A stretch of 64,000 nt of DNA from Alkalihalobacterium sp048323755 (GCF_048323755.1 NZ_JBLWFS010000012.1:59997-123996), one strand, 5' to 3'. Counted from the first letter of the stretch, positions 44,066 through 52,548 are shown. The notes: generated from the sequence alone by a model not told the origin. A program made the numbers and translations.

Positions 44066-45691
44066 TTGGATTTACAAACAATACTCTTTGTGTTTTTCGG
44101 TGGTTTGGGTATCTTTTTATTCGGTATTAAATCAATGGGGGATGGACTTCAGAAAATTGCTGGAGATGGACTTAGAGATATCCTAGATCGCTTCACGACT
44201 AATCCAGTAATGGGTGTATTTGCAGGGATATTTGTAACTGTTCTATTGCAAACTAGTTCAGGTACTACCGTATTAACCATTGGATTAGTAAATGCTGGCT
44301 TTATGACATTACAACAAGCCATAGGAGTCATCTTAGGAGCAAATATTGGTACGACGGTTACTGCTTTCATTATCGGTATTAAAATTACTGACTATGCGTT
44401 ACCAATTATAGCTTTAGGTGCATTTCTCATTTTCTTCTTTAAAAATCGAAAAGTAAATAATTATGGTCAAGTTGTTTTTGGTTTTGGTGCATTATTTTAT
44501 GGTTTGAAATTAATGGGAGATGGCTTAAAGCCCATTCGTGATGTACAAGCATTTGCAGATTTAACGGTTAGTATGAGTGAAAACCCGTTATTAGGAGTAC
44601 TAATTGGAACCATTTTTACAGTCGCAGTGCAAAGTTCATCCGCTTCAATTGGCTTGTTACAAACCCTTTATGCACAAGGTGCGATGGATTTAAATGCAGC
44701 TTTACCTGTATTATTTGGTGATAATATTGGGACAACGATTACTGCAGTGTTAGCAGCAATCGGTGCATCTATAGCGGCTAAACGTGCTGCTGCTACACAT
44801 GTTATTTTTAACCTTATCGGTACAATTCTTGTTTTAATATTATTAGTTCCGTTTACTTATTTAGTTGAAACTATTCAAAGAGAATGGCAGCTTAACCCTG
44901 AAATGACAATCGCTTTTGCACACGGTATTTTCAACGTTTCGAATACTTTAATCCAATTACCGTTTATTGCAGTGCTAGCGTGGATTGTTGTAAAGCTCAT
45001 CCCTGGAAAAGATTCAGCTGTAGAGTACAAAGCCGTTCACTTAGATGAAGCCTTTATTAGACAATCACCAGCCATTGCTTTAGGACAAGGACAAAAAGAG
45101 ATATTGAGAATGGCTGAATTAGCTGAAAAAGGACTTCTAGAGACCAGTTTATATTTGAAAACACATCAAAAGAAGCACGGGGAACTAGTTCCTCAGTTTG
45201 AAGACGCTATTAACAATTTAGATCGCAAAATTACAGATTATCTTGTTAAGTTGTCGTCTCATTCGTTATCAGCTCAAGATTCAAAGCTTCATTCAACACT
45301 TATGAGTTCGATCCGTGATTTTGAACGAATTGGAGATCATATGGAAAATATTATGGAATTAGTTGATTATCAAATCACAAATAAAGTGAAGTTTTCTGAT
45401 ACAGCAATTCAAGACTTGGATGAAATGTTTGAGTTAACTCTATCTACTCTAAGACAGTCGATTAAAGCTTTAGAAACACATGATATTGAAGAAGCTAAGT
45501 CTGTACTTGAGAAAGAAGAACGAATTGATAAAATGGAACGTGATCTGCGTAAAAAACATATTATACGTCTAAATGAAGGCAGATGTTCAGGACAAGCTGG
45601 TATCGTGTATGTTGATATTGTAAGTAACTTAGAACGTATTGGAGACCATGCGGTGAACATTGCTGAAGATGTAATCGGCGAAGATGAATAA
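44066..45691 (+). CDS. Na/Pi cotransporter family protein with PhoU-like C-terminus
   Basis: 541 aa. Two inverted Na/Pi cotransporter repeats carry the QTSSGTT (about residue 60) and QSSSASIGLLQTL (about 188) signatures within eight or more membrane helices. Residues about 340-535 form a PhoU-like helical domain (DFERIGDHMENIMEL, NLERIGDHAVNIAED). It probably takes up phosphate as a low-affinity, sodium-driven complement to Pst. TTG 44066 start with AAGGGA upstream; the nearby ATG 44056 is out of frame. Confidence 0.88.
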   Translation: MDLQTILFVFFGGLGIFLFGIKSMGDGLQKIAGDGLRDILDRFTTNPVMGVFAGIFVTVLLQTSSGTTVLTIGLVNAGFMTLQQAIGVILGANIGTTVTAFIIGIKITDYALPIIALGAFLIFFFKNRKVNNYGQVVFGFGALFYGLKLMGDGLKPIRDVQAFADLTVSMSENPLLGVLIGTIFTVAVQSSSASIGLLQTLYAQGAMDLNAALPVLFGDNIGTTITAVLAAIGASIAAKRAAATHVIFNLIGTILVLILLVPFTYLVETIQREWQLNPEMTIAFAHGIFNVSNTLIQLPFIAVLAWIVVKLIPGKDSAVEYKAVHLDEAFIRQSPAIALGQGQKEILRMAELAEKGLLETSLYLKTHQKKHGELVPQFEDAINNLDRKITDYLVKLSSHSLSAQDSKLHSTLMSSIRDFERIGDHMENIMELVDYQITNKVKFSDTAIQDLDEMFELTLSTLRQSIKALETHDIEEAKSVLEKEERIDKMERDLRKKHIIRLNEGRCSGQAGIVYVDIVSNLERIGDHAVNIAEDVIGEDE

Positions 45692-45703
45692 AATTTATAA
45701 ATT

Positions 45704-45735
45704 GAGGCTGACAATTATTTTGTCAGTCTTTTCAT
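45704..45735 (+). terminator. Terminator after the cotransporter gene
   Basis: GAGGCTGACA / TTGTCAGTCTTTTC stem and T-rich tail. Confidence 0.75.
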
Positions 45736-45808
45736 TTTCGACAGGAACTTACAACTTTTTATCGAATAGTATACTATCAGCATGAAAGTGATAGGAGTTG
45801 TAACAGAT

Positions 45809-46513
45809 ATGGGGGAAAACGCTGATCGATTTTTGGCAGCATTTAATTCAATTGAAAAGGCATTAAAAGATCAACTAAACATGCATCGTCATTTTTCTTT
45901 CTCACGAATGATTGATGGCGCTAAAAAGAAACATCCACTGATTGCAAAATACGAAATGGATTTAAAGAAATTTGCGGAACTTAGAAATGTCATCGTTCAT
46001 GAACAAACAGCACCTGATTTTGTCATTGCAGAGCCTCATCGTGAGGTTGTTCAAATGATTGAAAAAGTTCATCGGGAATTAATTAGTCCTGAGATGGTTA
46101 TTCCGAAGTATAAACGACAAGTCAAGACATTTAATATCGACGATCCGTTAGAAACCGTATTAGGAACGATTGAACGACATGCCTATACGCAATTCCCAAT
46201 ATATGAAAATGGGAAATTCAAATGTTTGCTTACCAATTACGGTATAACCGCATGGCTCGCACATCATCGTGATCAATTTGCTTTCGAAGTGGATAAGGTA
46301 AAGCTTTCAGATGTTATTATCTATGAAAAACATATGAATAATGTGAAGTTTGTTTGTGTGAATAAATCGATATACGATGTAAAAGAATTATTTCTACACC
46401 ATATCGATAAAAAGGTTACACGACTTGAGGCCGTTTTGATTACGGAAAATGGGAATCCGAATGACCCATTACTTGGGATTGTAACTCCATTTGATGCTAT
46501 TCGTATTCCATAA
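45809..46513 (+). CDS. CBS-domain protein with HEPN-like N-terminal helices
   Basis: 234 aa. The N-terminal about 100 residues are helical and include ELRNVIVHE, an RX4H motif as in HEPN proteins. The C-terminal half (TFNIDDPLETVLGTIERHAYTQFPIYENGKFKCLLTNYGI and a second similar unit) looks like a CBS pair that could bind a nucleotide. Function unknown. ATG 45809 is chosen for AGGAG at 45793; ATG 45782 has no ribosome site. Confidence 0.65.
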   Translation: MGENADRFLAAFNSIEKALKDQLNMHRHFSFSRMIDGAKKKHPLIAKYEMDLKKFAELRNVIVHEQTAPDFVIAEPHREVVQMIEKVHRELISPEMVIPKYKRQVKTFNIDDPLETVLGTIERHAYTQFPIYENGKFKCLLTNYGITAWLAHHRDQFAFEVDKVKLSDVIIYEKHMNNVKFVCVNKSIYDVKELFLHHIDKKVTRLEAVLITENGNPNDPLLGIVTPFDAIRIP

Positions 46514-46596
46514 AAAAAAGTGAATTTTTTTGGTTTATTGTCGACGTTATATTATAATGGTAGAGGATTATAAATTATATATTGTAGGAGGATAAC

Positions 46597-46959
46597 ATGT
46601 ATACAGGTTTATTACATACCCATTCGAGTTCATGGGCAATCACAGTGTTATTATTTTTTATTGCTTATTTCTTAATCAAAGCCAATAAAGAAAAAGGGGC
46701 AAAAATCGTTCATATGATTTTACGCCTTTTCTACGTGATTATGGTTCTTACAGGAATTGGACTATTAATTCAGTGGAATTTTGTATTCACATTCGTATTA
46801 AAAGGTATTTTAGCTATCTCTTTAATATACTTTATGGAAATGATTTTAGTTCGTACGAAAAAAGATACATTAGCAGGCAAAGGACCGTACTATTGGATAA
46901 TGTTTGTTGCTACGTTAGTCCTTGTCGTTCTAATGGGATTCAAAGTAATTACGTTCTAA
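46597..46959 (+). CDS. yisL: YisL family membrane protein (DUF1516)
   Basis: 120 aa, four membrane helices, starting MYTGLLHTHSSSWAITVLLF with conserved early His residues. Function unknown in the family. AGGAGG site. Terminator follows. Confidence 0.8.
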   Translation: MYTGLLHTHSSSWAITVLLFFIAYFLIKANKEKGAKIVHMILRLFYVIMVLTGIGLLIQWNFVFTFVLKGILAISLIYFMEMILVRTKKDTLAGKGPYYWIMFVATLVLVVLMGFKVITF

Positions 46960-46968
46960 TTGCATGAA

Positions 46969-46998
46969 GCAGACTCCAATGTGGGGTCTGTTTTTTTA
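46969..46998 (+). terminator. Terminator after yisL
   Basis: CAGACTCC / GGGGTCTG stem followed by seven T. Confidence 0.8.
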
Positions 46999-47214
46999 TT
47001 GGGGAAGGGTGTTGCTTCAGTTTACAGTTTCTTATTTTAAGGCTCTTTTCTAATAGATTGTAGCTTTTAGCTATTGGACCGTAACCAAGCGAAAGTTTGG
47101 TTCTTCACGCTTTAGCAACAAAGTTTACGAATACAGGTTATTTAAGAAGAACTTGTTAAAATAAGGCATATAATTAGAATATGATGTACCGTTGGAGTTT
47201 AACTGTTTTGAAAA

Positions 47215-47269
47215 TTAACACCTATTTAACAAATTAGATATTTACAAATGCAATTTAATTGGTTATAAT
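47215..47269 (+). promoter_or_regulatory. Promoter with PhoP-box-like repeats for a short transcript
   Basis: TTAACA at 47215 and 47226 are 11 bp apart. TTTACA at 47241 and TATAAT at 47264 have a 17-bp spacer, which also makes a good sigma-A promoter. The third hexamer is out of the 11-bp phase. The transcript would begin near 47276. Confidence 0.55.
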
Positions 47270-47316
47270 TTCCTTTGTAAAGAATATTAACTATTAAAAG
47301 AAAGGGGCTGAACACA

Positions 47317-47403
47317 ATGATGAGAGTTGGAAAATCAATGAAATTACAATTGAATACTTTTATCATACGTTTGGTTCCTACTTATAGAGTGTTTTCGATG
47401 TAG
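47317..47403 (+). CDS. 28-aa peptide ORF in a short transcript
   Basis: ATG ATG start behind AAAGGGGCTG, encoding a basic and hydrophobic peptide (MMRVGKSMKLQLNTFIIRL ...). It lies between a strong promoter and a strong terminator in a roughly 190-nt unit. It could be a real small protein or the incidental ORF of a regulatory RNA. No family recognised. Confidence 0.4.
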   Translation: MMRVGKSMKLQLNTFIIRLVPTYRVFSM

Positions 47404-47430
47404 TGTATATTTTTCTTTATTATGCTATAG

Positions 47431-47466
47431 AAAGCCACAGGTCAGAGGCCGACCTGTGGCTTTTTC
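47431..47466 (+). terminator. Strong terminator of the short transcript
   Basis: AAAGCCACAGGTC / GACCTGTGGCTTT perfect 13-bp stem followed by T-tract. Confidence 0.88.
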
Positions 47467-47509
47467 TATATATTTTGACTTATAAAATATTAAAAAGGAG
47501 GTAATAACA

Positions 47510-47569
47510 ATGATGATTGTACAATGTGCTGTAATTAACTGGTATGAAAAGGTGAAAGGCCTCACCTAA
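47510..47569 (+). CDS. 19-aa ORF with good ribosome site
   Basis: AAAAAGGAGG precedes ATG 47510. The peptide MMIVQCAVINWYEKVKGLT ends inside an inverted repeat (AGGTGA..TCACCT). It might be a leader peptide for the yrzI-like gene or a chance ORF. Confidence 0.3.
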   Translation: MMIVQCAVINWYEKVKGLT

Positions 47570-47599
47570 TCATGTTCTAATGAAAAGGAGGCAATATTT

Positions 47600-47749
47600 A
47601 TGACGATTCAGTTTTTATTTTTCACCATTACGATTACTAAGCGTAATCGTGTGGGAAGTGATATTGAAAAATATCACAACCGCGAAAAAAGTGAAAAACG
47701 TATGCAAGATACAATTGACCGTTATCGACATATGCGTCAGTATCTCTAA
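47600..47749 (+). CDS. yrzI: YrzI family small protein
   Basis: 49 aa: an N-terminal hydrophobic strand (MTIQFLFFTITITKRNR) then a charged helical C-terminus (EKYHNREKSEKRMQD ... YRHMRQYL). It resembles the Bac_small_yrzI family of Bacillus, some members of which are linked to sporulation; function unknown. AAAAGGAGG site and a terminator right after the stop. Confidence 0.7.
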   Translation: MTIQFLFFTITITKRNRVGSDIEKYHNREKSEKRMQDTIDRYRHMRQYL

Positions 47750-47756
47750 TATAATA

Positions 47757-47790
47757 GTAAAAGAGCGTTCAATAATGAACGCTCTTTTAC
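47757..47790 (+). terminator. Terminator after yrzI
   Basis: AAAAGAGCGTTC / GAACGCTCTTTT perfect stem with T-tract. Confidence 0.85.
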
Positions 47791-47794
47791 TATT

Positions 47795-47972
47795 ACACCG
47801 CAAAACGGGTGCAATCGCTTTCTCCTTGTCTAGCTGATGCACCCTGCGTCTAGTGGACTTCGATCTCCTCCTTACGATAAGGCAACATCGTATCGCTAGC
47901 GCTCTACGTGTTTTCTTTATCTCATACGGAGTGCTCCAGTCCATACACCGCAAAACGGGTGCAATCGCTTTT
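47795..47972. repeat. Interspersed repeat flanked by 27-bp exact direct repeats
   Basis: The 27-bp unit beginning ACACCGCAAAACGGGTGC occurs at 47795 and again at 47945, identical in both. Between them lies about 120 bp related to the repeat at 24819-24940 (CTTGTCTAGCT, CTCCTTACGATAAG, TTTATCTCATACGG). The right copy ends 2 bp before the phnE stop codon. Confidence 0.65.
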
Positions 47973-47974
47973 CT

Positions 47975-48775
47975 CTAAACAATACGTTTTCGAATTTGTG
48001 CACTGATTGTGTCAATAATCGTTACGACGACAATAATGACAAGTAAAATCATTCCTACTTCATCCCATTTACGATTTGCAATGGAAATAGTAATTAAAGT
48101 ACCGATCCCCCCGGCACCGATAATCCCTAAAATCGTAGAGGCACGGACATCAATTTCAAATCGATAGATCGCATACGATAAAAACTCAGGAATAATCTGA
48201 GGTAATACTCCGTAGAAAAGAACCTGAATTCGATTCGCCCCATTAGCTTGAAGTGCTTCAACGACATGCATGTCAATTGATTCAATGACTTCAGAATATA
48301 GTTTCCCAAGCATTCCAATCGAACCGATTGCAATGGCTAAAACTCCGGCAAACGGTCGTGGACCAACAGCAGCAACGAACATTAACGCAAGTACTAACTC
48401 AGGAAACGCACGGATCCCGTTTAAAGCCCCTTTAGAAAGATTGTTTAATACTTTGTTCTTGACCATATTACTAGCGGCAAAGAAACCAAAAGGAATGGCT
48501 AAAATGGCAGCTAGAAGTGTACCTGTGTAAGCCATTTGTAATGTTTGCCACATTAAGCCCATGACTTTTGGAAAGGCACTCCAATCTGGTGAAAATAGTT
48601 GTGGAATGACTCGACCAAAATTGTTAATCGTTTGTTGACTGAAAATGCGCTCCCAACGAATATCAATGGAAACAAAAGTCCATGTATATAGCGCGATGAG
48701 AGCAATTGCAATAAGAATGTTACGAATAATCTTTTTAACCGAACGTTTTTTCTTCGGTGGCATAATTAGTTCCAT
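47975..48775 (-). CDS. phnE: Phosphonate-type ABC transporter permease (second PhnE)
   Basis: 266 aa, about six membrane helices, PhnE family (MQVVEALQANGANRIQVLFYGVLPQIIPEFLSY is replaced here by the form DMHVVEALQANGANR; FEIDVRASTILGIIGAGGIG is the hallmark). It starts within the TAATG junction of the first permease gene (1-nt overlap). Last gene of the operon. The substrate could be phosphonate, phosphite or a related P compound. Confidence 0.88.
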   Translation of the reverse strand: MELIMPPKKKRSVKKIIRNILIAIALIALYTWTFVSIDIRWERIFSQQTINNFGRVIPQLFSPDWSAFPKVMGLMWQTLQMAYTGTLLAAILAIPFGFFAASNMVKNKVLNNLSKGALNGIRAFPELVLALMFVAAVGPRPFAGVLAIAIGSIGMLGKLYSEVIESIDMHVVEALQANGANRIQVLFYGVLPQIIPEFLSYAIYRFEIDVRASTILGIIGAGGIGTLITISIANRKWDEVGMILLVIIVVVTIIDTISAQIRKRIV

Positions 48776-49566
48776 TAGACAATTCTCTCCCTTATCTTAT
48801 TACTAATGTAGTCAATGATGATTACAGCTAAGAAAATGATTAAAATAATCGTCATGACTCTCGGGTAATTGAAGAAACTTATTTGTTGCTGAAGTAATAA
48901 GCCGATACCACCAGCGCCGACAAATCCTAAAACAGTTGAGGCACGAACGTTTACTTCAAAAACATACAAGCTAAAGGAGACGAATTGTGGTAATACTTGC
49001 GGAAGTACCGCATACCAGATTACTTGAAGCGTATTTCCTCCCGATGCACGAATAGCATCCAGTGGATTCATATCAATGGCTTCGATTGTCTCGTACATTA
49101 ATTTTGCGAGAAGCCCTAAAGAAAAAATAAATAGAGCGATAATCCCAGGGAAAACACCTACACCGAAAATACCAACGAAAATAATTGCGAGTAAGATGTC
49201 TGGTATTGTACGTAAGACATTCATAATAAAACGTACAGGTTGGTGGATCCAAGGACTAGGGAATAGATTTGCTGCTGATAATAAGAAAATTGGAATACTA
49301 ACAATTGCTGCAAGAGTTGTTGCTATAATTGCCATATGGATCGTTTCGGCTAGTTTGTCCCAAACTTGTGGTGCATAAGACCAGTTTGGTGGGAACAAAT
49401 CAGTTAAAATTCGCTGAAAACCGCCCCAACCCTTAATAAGGTCTACGGGTGTTGAACGTGTAGCCCAAGATGTGTAAATATACACACCGACGATAGCTAT
49501 GAGAATAATTGTCATTCGTAGCTTCGCTCTTGAGGAAACAACGCTTTTTATTTCAGGATTACTCAT
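48775..49566 (-). CDS. phnE: Phosphonate-type ABC transporter permease (first PhnE)
   Basis: 263 aa, about six membrane helices. DMNPLDAIRASGGNTLQ and FEVNVRASTVLGFVGAGGIG are PhnE signatures. It is a diverged paralog of the next permease, and the pair likely forms a heterodimer. It overlaps phnC by 8 nt. Confidence 0.89.
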   Translation of the reverse strand: MSNPEIKSVVSSRAKLRMTIILIAIVGVYIYTSWATRSTPVDLIKGWGGFQRILTDLFPPNWSYAPQVWDKLAETIHMAIIATTLAAIVSIPIFLLSAANLFPSPWIHQPVRFIMNVLRTIPDILLAIIFVGIFGVGVFPGIIALFIFSLGLLAKLMYETIEAIDMNPLDAIRASGGNTLQVIWYAVLPQVLPQFVSFSLYVFEVNVRASTVLGFVGAGGIGLLLQQQISFFNYPRVMTIILIIFLAVIIIDYISNKIRERIV

Positions 49567-50335
49567 CGTCTTGACCTCCTACAAGGTCATCCTCTCGAAT
49601 TTTTCGACCATAAATCTCCTCAAATGTTTGTTCAGATACTTTACTAGCAGGTCCATCAAATACTACTTCTCCTGCACGCATTCCAATAATACGATCAGCA
49701 TATTCCATCGCCATATCGATAAAGTGAAGATTAACGATTGTGGTTATATTGTCTTCTTTGTTTACTTTACGCAAATATGTCATTACCTGATGTGAAGTAG
49801 GTGGATCAAGACTCGCAACGGGCTCATCTGCAAGAATAATTTTAGGTTGTTGAGTAAGCACGCGGGCAATAGCTACACGTTGTTGTTGTCCACCACTTAA
49901 TTGATCTGCACGACTATATACTTTTTCAGCAATGTTGACACGCTCAAGGCTGCGATAGGCTAGTGAAACGGCTTCCTTAGGAAAGATGTTTAGTAAACTA
50001 GCAATCGTACCTGTATGGCCTAAACGACCAGAAATAACATTTTTCATTACAGTTGAACGTTTTACTAGATTGTAGTTTTGAAAGATCATTCCTACTTCAG
50101 TACGAAGTTTTCTTAGCTTACGCTGGTTGTATTTTAGAATATCATCGTTATCAATGAGTAATTCACCATCTGTAGGTGTAACAAGACGGTTCATACTTCG
50201 AATAAGAGTTGATTTTCCTGCACCAGACAAACCAACAATAACAACAAACTCACCTTGATTTATTTTAAGATTTACATTTTTTAATCCTTGCGTACCATTA
50301 GGATAGACAAGTGATACGTCTTTAAACTCGATCAT
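49559..50335 (-). CDS. phnC: Phosphonate-type ABC transporter ATPase
   Basis: 258 aa. Walker A GLSGAGKST, signature LSGGQQQRVAIARVL, Walker B IILADEPVASLDP. LIRSMNRLVTPTDGELLIDN is PhnC-like. Energises uptake through the two PhnE subunits. Confidence 0.92.
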   Translation of the reverse strand: MIEFKDVSLVYPNGTQGLKNVNLKINQGEFVVIVGLSGAGKSTLIRSMNRLVTPTDGELLIDNDDILKYNQRKLRKLRTEVGMIFQNYNLVKRSTVMKNVISGRLGHTGTIASLLNIFPKEAVSLAYRSLERVNIAEKVYSRADQLSGGQQQRVAIARVLTQQPKIILADEPVASLDPPTSHQVMTYLRKVNKEDNITTIVNLHFIDMAMEYADRIIGMRAGEVVFDGPASKVSEQTFEEIYGRKIREDDLVGGQDDE

Positions 50336-50374
50336 TTCTTTCCCTCATTTCGTTGGCTTTGTAGAAGGTATTTG

Positions 50375-50437
50375 CCCCCTCTTCTTATGTTCTATTTAAA
50401 TAGGACATAAGAGGAGGGGAGAAGTTAACTTCTCCCC
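50375..50437 (-). promoter_or_regulatory. Two overlapping hairpins between phnD and phnC
   Basis: A 22-bp perfect palindrome (GGGGAGAAGTT/AACTTCTCCCC, 50416-50437) overlaps a longer imperfect stem (50375-50419). They share the GGGG at 50416-50419, so only one can form fully. Probably sets the ratio of binding protein to the other subunits. Confidence 0.5.
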
Positions 50438-50472
50438 TAATACATTTTTTAATAGTTTAATACCTTGTTAGA

Positions 50473-51426
50473 TTATTTTAACATGTCTGGGAAAACGGCA
50501 GCTGTTTCACGAACTACATCGTAATCGCTATCAGAAGCTGTATCAATACCAGTCCAGTTATAAACTTCATCCATAATTGTTAACATTTCTTCGTCATCGT
50601 TAAATGCCATAAATGCTGCAACGATAGCGTCTCTTAACTCTTCAGGTAGGTTAGTATTTAAAGAGATTGTGTCGTTTGGAATTTCAGCAGTGTAACCAAG
50701 TACACGAAGATCTGTCATAGCTTCAGGGTAGTCTCCTTCAATTGCTGTACGAGCATCATCGAAAGTTGTTGCAACATCTGCATTTCCTTCTAGTACTTGA
50801 ATTAATGCGTTATCATGTCCACCAGATTGGATCATATCAGAAAAGAAACCAGCGATGTTCTCTGAATCAACACCAAATTCATTAACTAGTTGTGCAGCAG
50901 GGAATAAGTAACCACTTGTAGAAGCAAGGTCAGGGAATGCCCAAACTTTTCCTTCTAAATCTTCAATTGACTGAATGTCTGAATCTGTACGAACTGTGTA
51001 TTGAGCTTTATACGTAGAGCTACCGTGACGAATTGATTTTAGAACAGCTTCAATGTTGTCATAACGGTCAGTTGCTAAAACATAACCGAAAGCTGGAATG
51101 AAACCAATATGTACTTGGTCATTACCCATTGCTTCAACTAATGCTGTGTAGTTTGTCATAACTTCACCACGAACGGTTACACCTAACTCAGCCGAAAGAC
51201 GGTCTGCAAGTGGGGCAACTGTGTCTGCGATGTTAGCCGAGTCTTGAGATGGAACAAATCCCATAACGATCTCGCTAGGTAAATCTGCATTTGCAACTTC
51301 TTCAGTAGTTTCTGGTGTGTCGCCACCAGTTGTTTCTTCTGGAGCAGGTGTTTCATCAGCTGTTCCACAACCAACTAGTGCAACGCTCATTGCTACTGCT
51401 AACACGAATGAATAAATTTTCTTCAT
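50473..51426 (-). CDS. phnD: Phosphonate-type substrate-binding lipoprotein
   Basis: 317 aa. Lipobox ALVGCGT, a Glu/Thr linker, and a PhnD-type periplasmic-binding fold (LPSEIVMGFVPSQDSANIADTVAPLADRL ... HIGFIPAFGYVLA). First gene of the leftward phnDCEE operon. No C-P lyase, phosphonatase or phosphite dehydrogenase gene lies in the window, so the ligand is open. Confidence 0.9.
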   Translation of the reverse strand: MKKIYSFVLAVAMSVALVGCGTADETPAPEETTGGDTPETTEEVANADLPSEIVMGFVPSQDSANIADTVAPLADRLSAELGVTVRGEVMTNYTALVEAMGNDQVHIGFIPAFGYVLATDRYDNIEAVLKSIRHGSSTYKAQYTVRTDSDIQSIEDLEGKVWAFPDLASTSGYLFPAAQLVNEFGVDSENIAGFFSDMIQSGGHDNALIQVLEGNADVATTFDDARTAIEGDYPEAMTDLRVLGYTAEIPNDTISLNTNLPEELRDAIVAAFMAFNDDEEMLTIMDEVYNWTGIDTASDSDYDVVRETAAVFPDMLK

Positions 51427-51544
51427 TGTTTTTTTTCACCTCTATGGATAATTTGTAGTACTTTGTCATTATGCAACATAATTCTAAAAAAATCTATAGG
51501 TAGTACGAACATCTTTAAACTTTCTTAAAATAATTATTCGTATC

Positions 51545-51585
51545 TTAACGAAATTTACACTAGATTTACAATAGAATGGTTTACT
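51545..51585 (+). promoter_or_regulatory. Pho-box-like hexamers between phnD and the HAD gene
   Basis: TTTACA at 51554 and 51565 are 11 bp apart; TTAACG at 51545 and TTTACT at 51580 are off-phase. Their orientation points toward the HAD gene rather than phnD, so which gene they serve is uncertain. Confidence 0.4.
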
Positions 51586-51663
51586 TCATGAGCGAAACCT
51601 GTATATTAGGTAATATATTTGTTTGTAATCATTTTCTAATATAATTTTTTCGAGGTGAATAGA

Positions 51664-52494
51664 ATGGAACACATTTTTATGGATAGTCAATTGATTATTT
51701 TTGATTTGGACGGAACACTTTACGAAGGTACAGAGCACTTTGACTATTATGCGAGACATTTAATGAATAAACTGGCTAATGATGTTCAAGACAATTTTTA
51801 TCAAGAATATGAACAAGCGAAAGCCGGGGACCATGTCGTTCAAATTGGTAAAGCCTATGATGTAAACCGTGATGTTCTTCTTTCAATTGATCCGCTGAAG
51901 TTGACGGTAACAAAAGTGGAAGAGTGGGACGGTACGGTTTGGGGTGAAGAACAGACAAAAGTTCATTTTCAAAATCAAATAAACTTTGATTTTGAAAATA
52001 TTGTGGCCATAGGAGATGGTTGGTGGCTTCCTTTTACTGTAGCTAAACATTATGGAATAGATGATTGTTATAGCAGTTATTTAGCAACTAAGGAATTTAT
52101 GGTTACTGAATCTTTTGAACTTCAAGCTATTTCTGGTTTAAAAAAGTGGATCATTGAATTACAAGAACAAGGGAAGACAACTGTCTTACTGACAAATAGT
52201 GATAAAGAAGATGTGTTAAGGCTACTAAAAGAATTAGATCTTCTTGACGTATTTACACATATTGTTTCATCTGCAAGAAAGCCATCTTTTACGGTTGATA
52301 TTTTCAGACATTTAATGGATCAGTACGATGTGAAAGAAAAAGAGGTAATCTCTATTGGAGATAATTTTATTAATGAAATCGCTCCTGCCCTTTTACTTGG
52401 GATGAAAGCTATTTACATACAACCACATAAAACAGATCTAATTCAAACGAATACTCTACAAATTGTTAAAAAAATCTCAGAATGTTTTAAGTAA
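51664..52494 (+). CDS. HAD-superfamily hydrolase
   Basis: 276 aa. Motif I IFDLDGTLYEG (residues about 12-22), motif II LLTNSD, motif III Lys in SARKPS, motif IV ISIGDNFINEI. The cap lies between motifs I and II (about 30-145). It may be a phosphatase; the substrate is unknown. It is divergent from phnD, which hints at phosphorus metabolism. ATG 51664 with GAGGTGA upstream; GTG 51655 overlaps that site. Confidence 0.8.
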   Translation: MEHIFMDSQLIIFDLDGTLYEGTEHFDYYARHLMNKLANDVQDNFYQEYEQAKAGDHVVQIGKAYDVNRDVLLSIDPLKLTVTKVEEWDGTVWGEEQTKVHFQNQINFDFENIVAIGDGWWLPFTVAKHYGIDDCYSSYLATKEFMVTESFELQAISGLKKWIIELQEQGKTTVLLTNSDKEDVLRLLKELDLLDVFTHIVSSARKPSFTVDIFRHLMDQYDVKEKEVISIGDNFINEIAPALLLGMKAIYIQPHKTDLIQTNTLQIVKKISECFK

Positions 52495-52507
52495 AATAGT
52501 AGATACA

Positions 52508-52548
52508 TAAAAGCTAGAGACCTATTCATTAAGTCTCTAGCTTTTTCC
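52508..52548. terminator. Bidirectional terminator overlapping the eamA 3' end
   Basis: AAAAGCTAGAGAC / GTCTCTAGCTTTTT, 11-nt loop. Its right arm also encodes the last codons of the convergent transporter gene. Confidence 0.85.
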
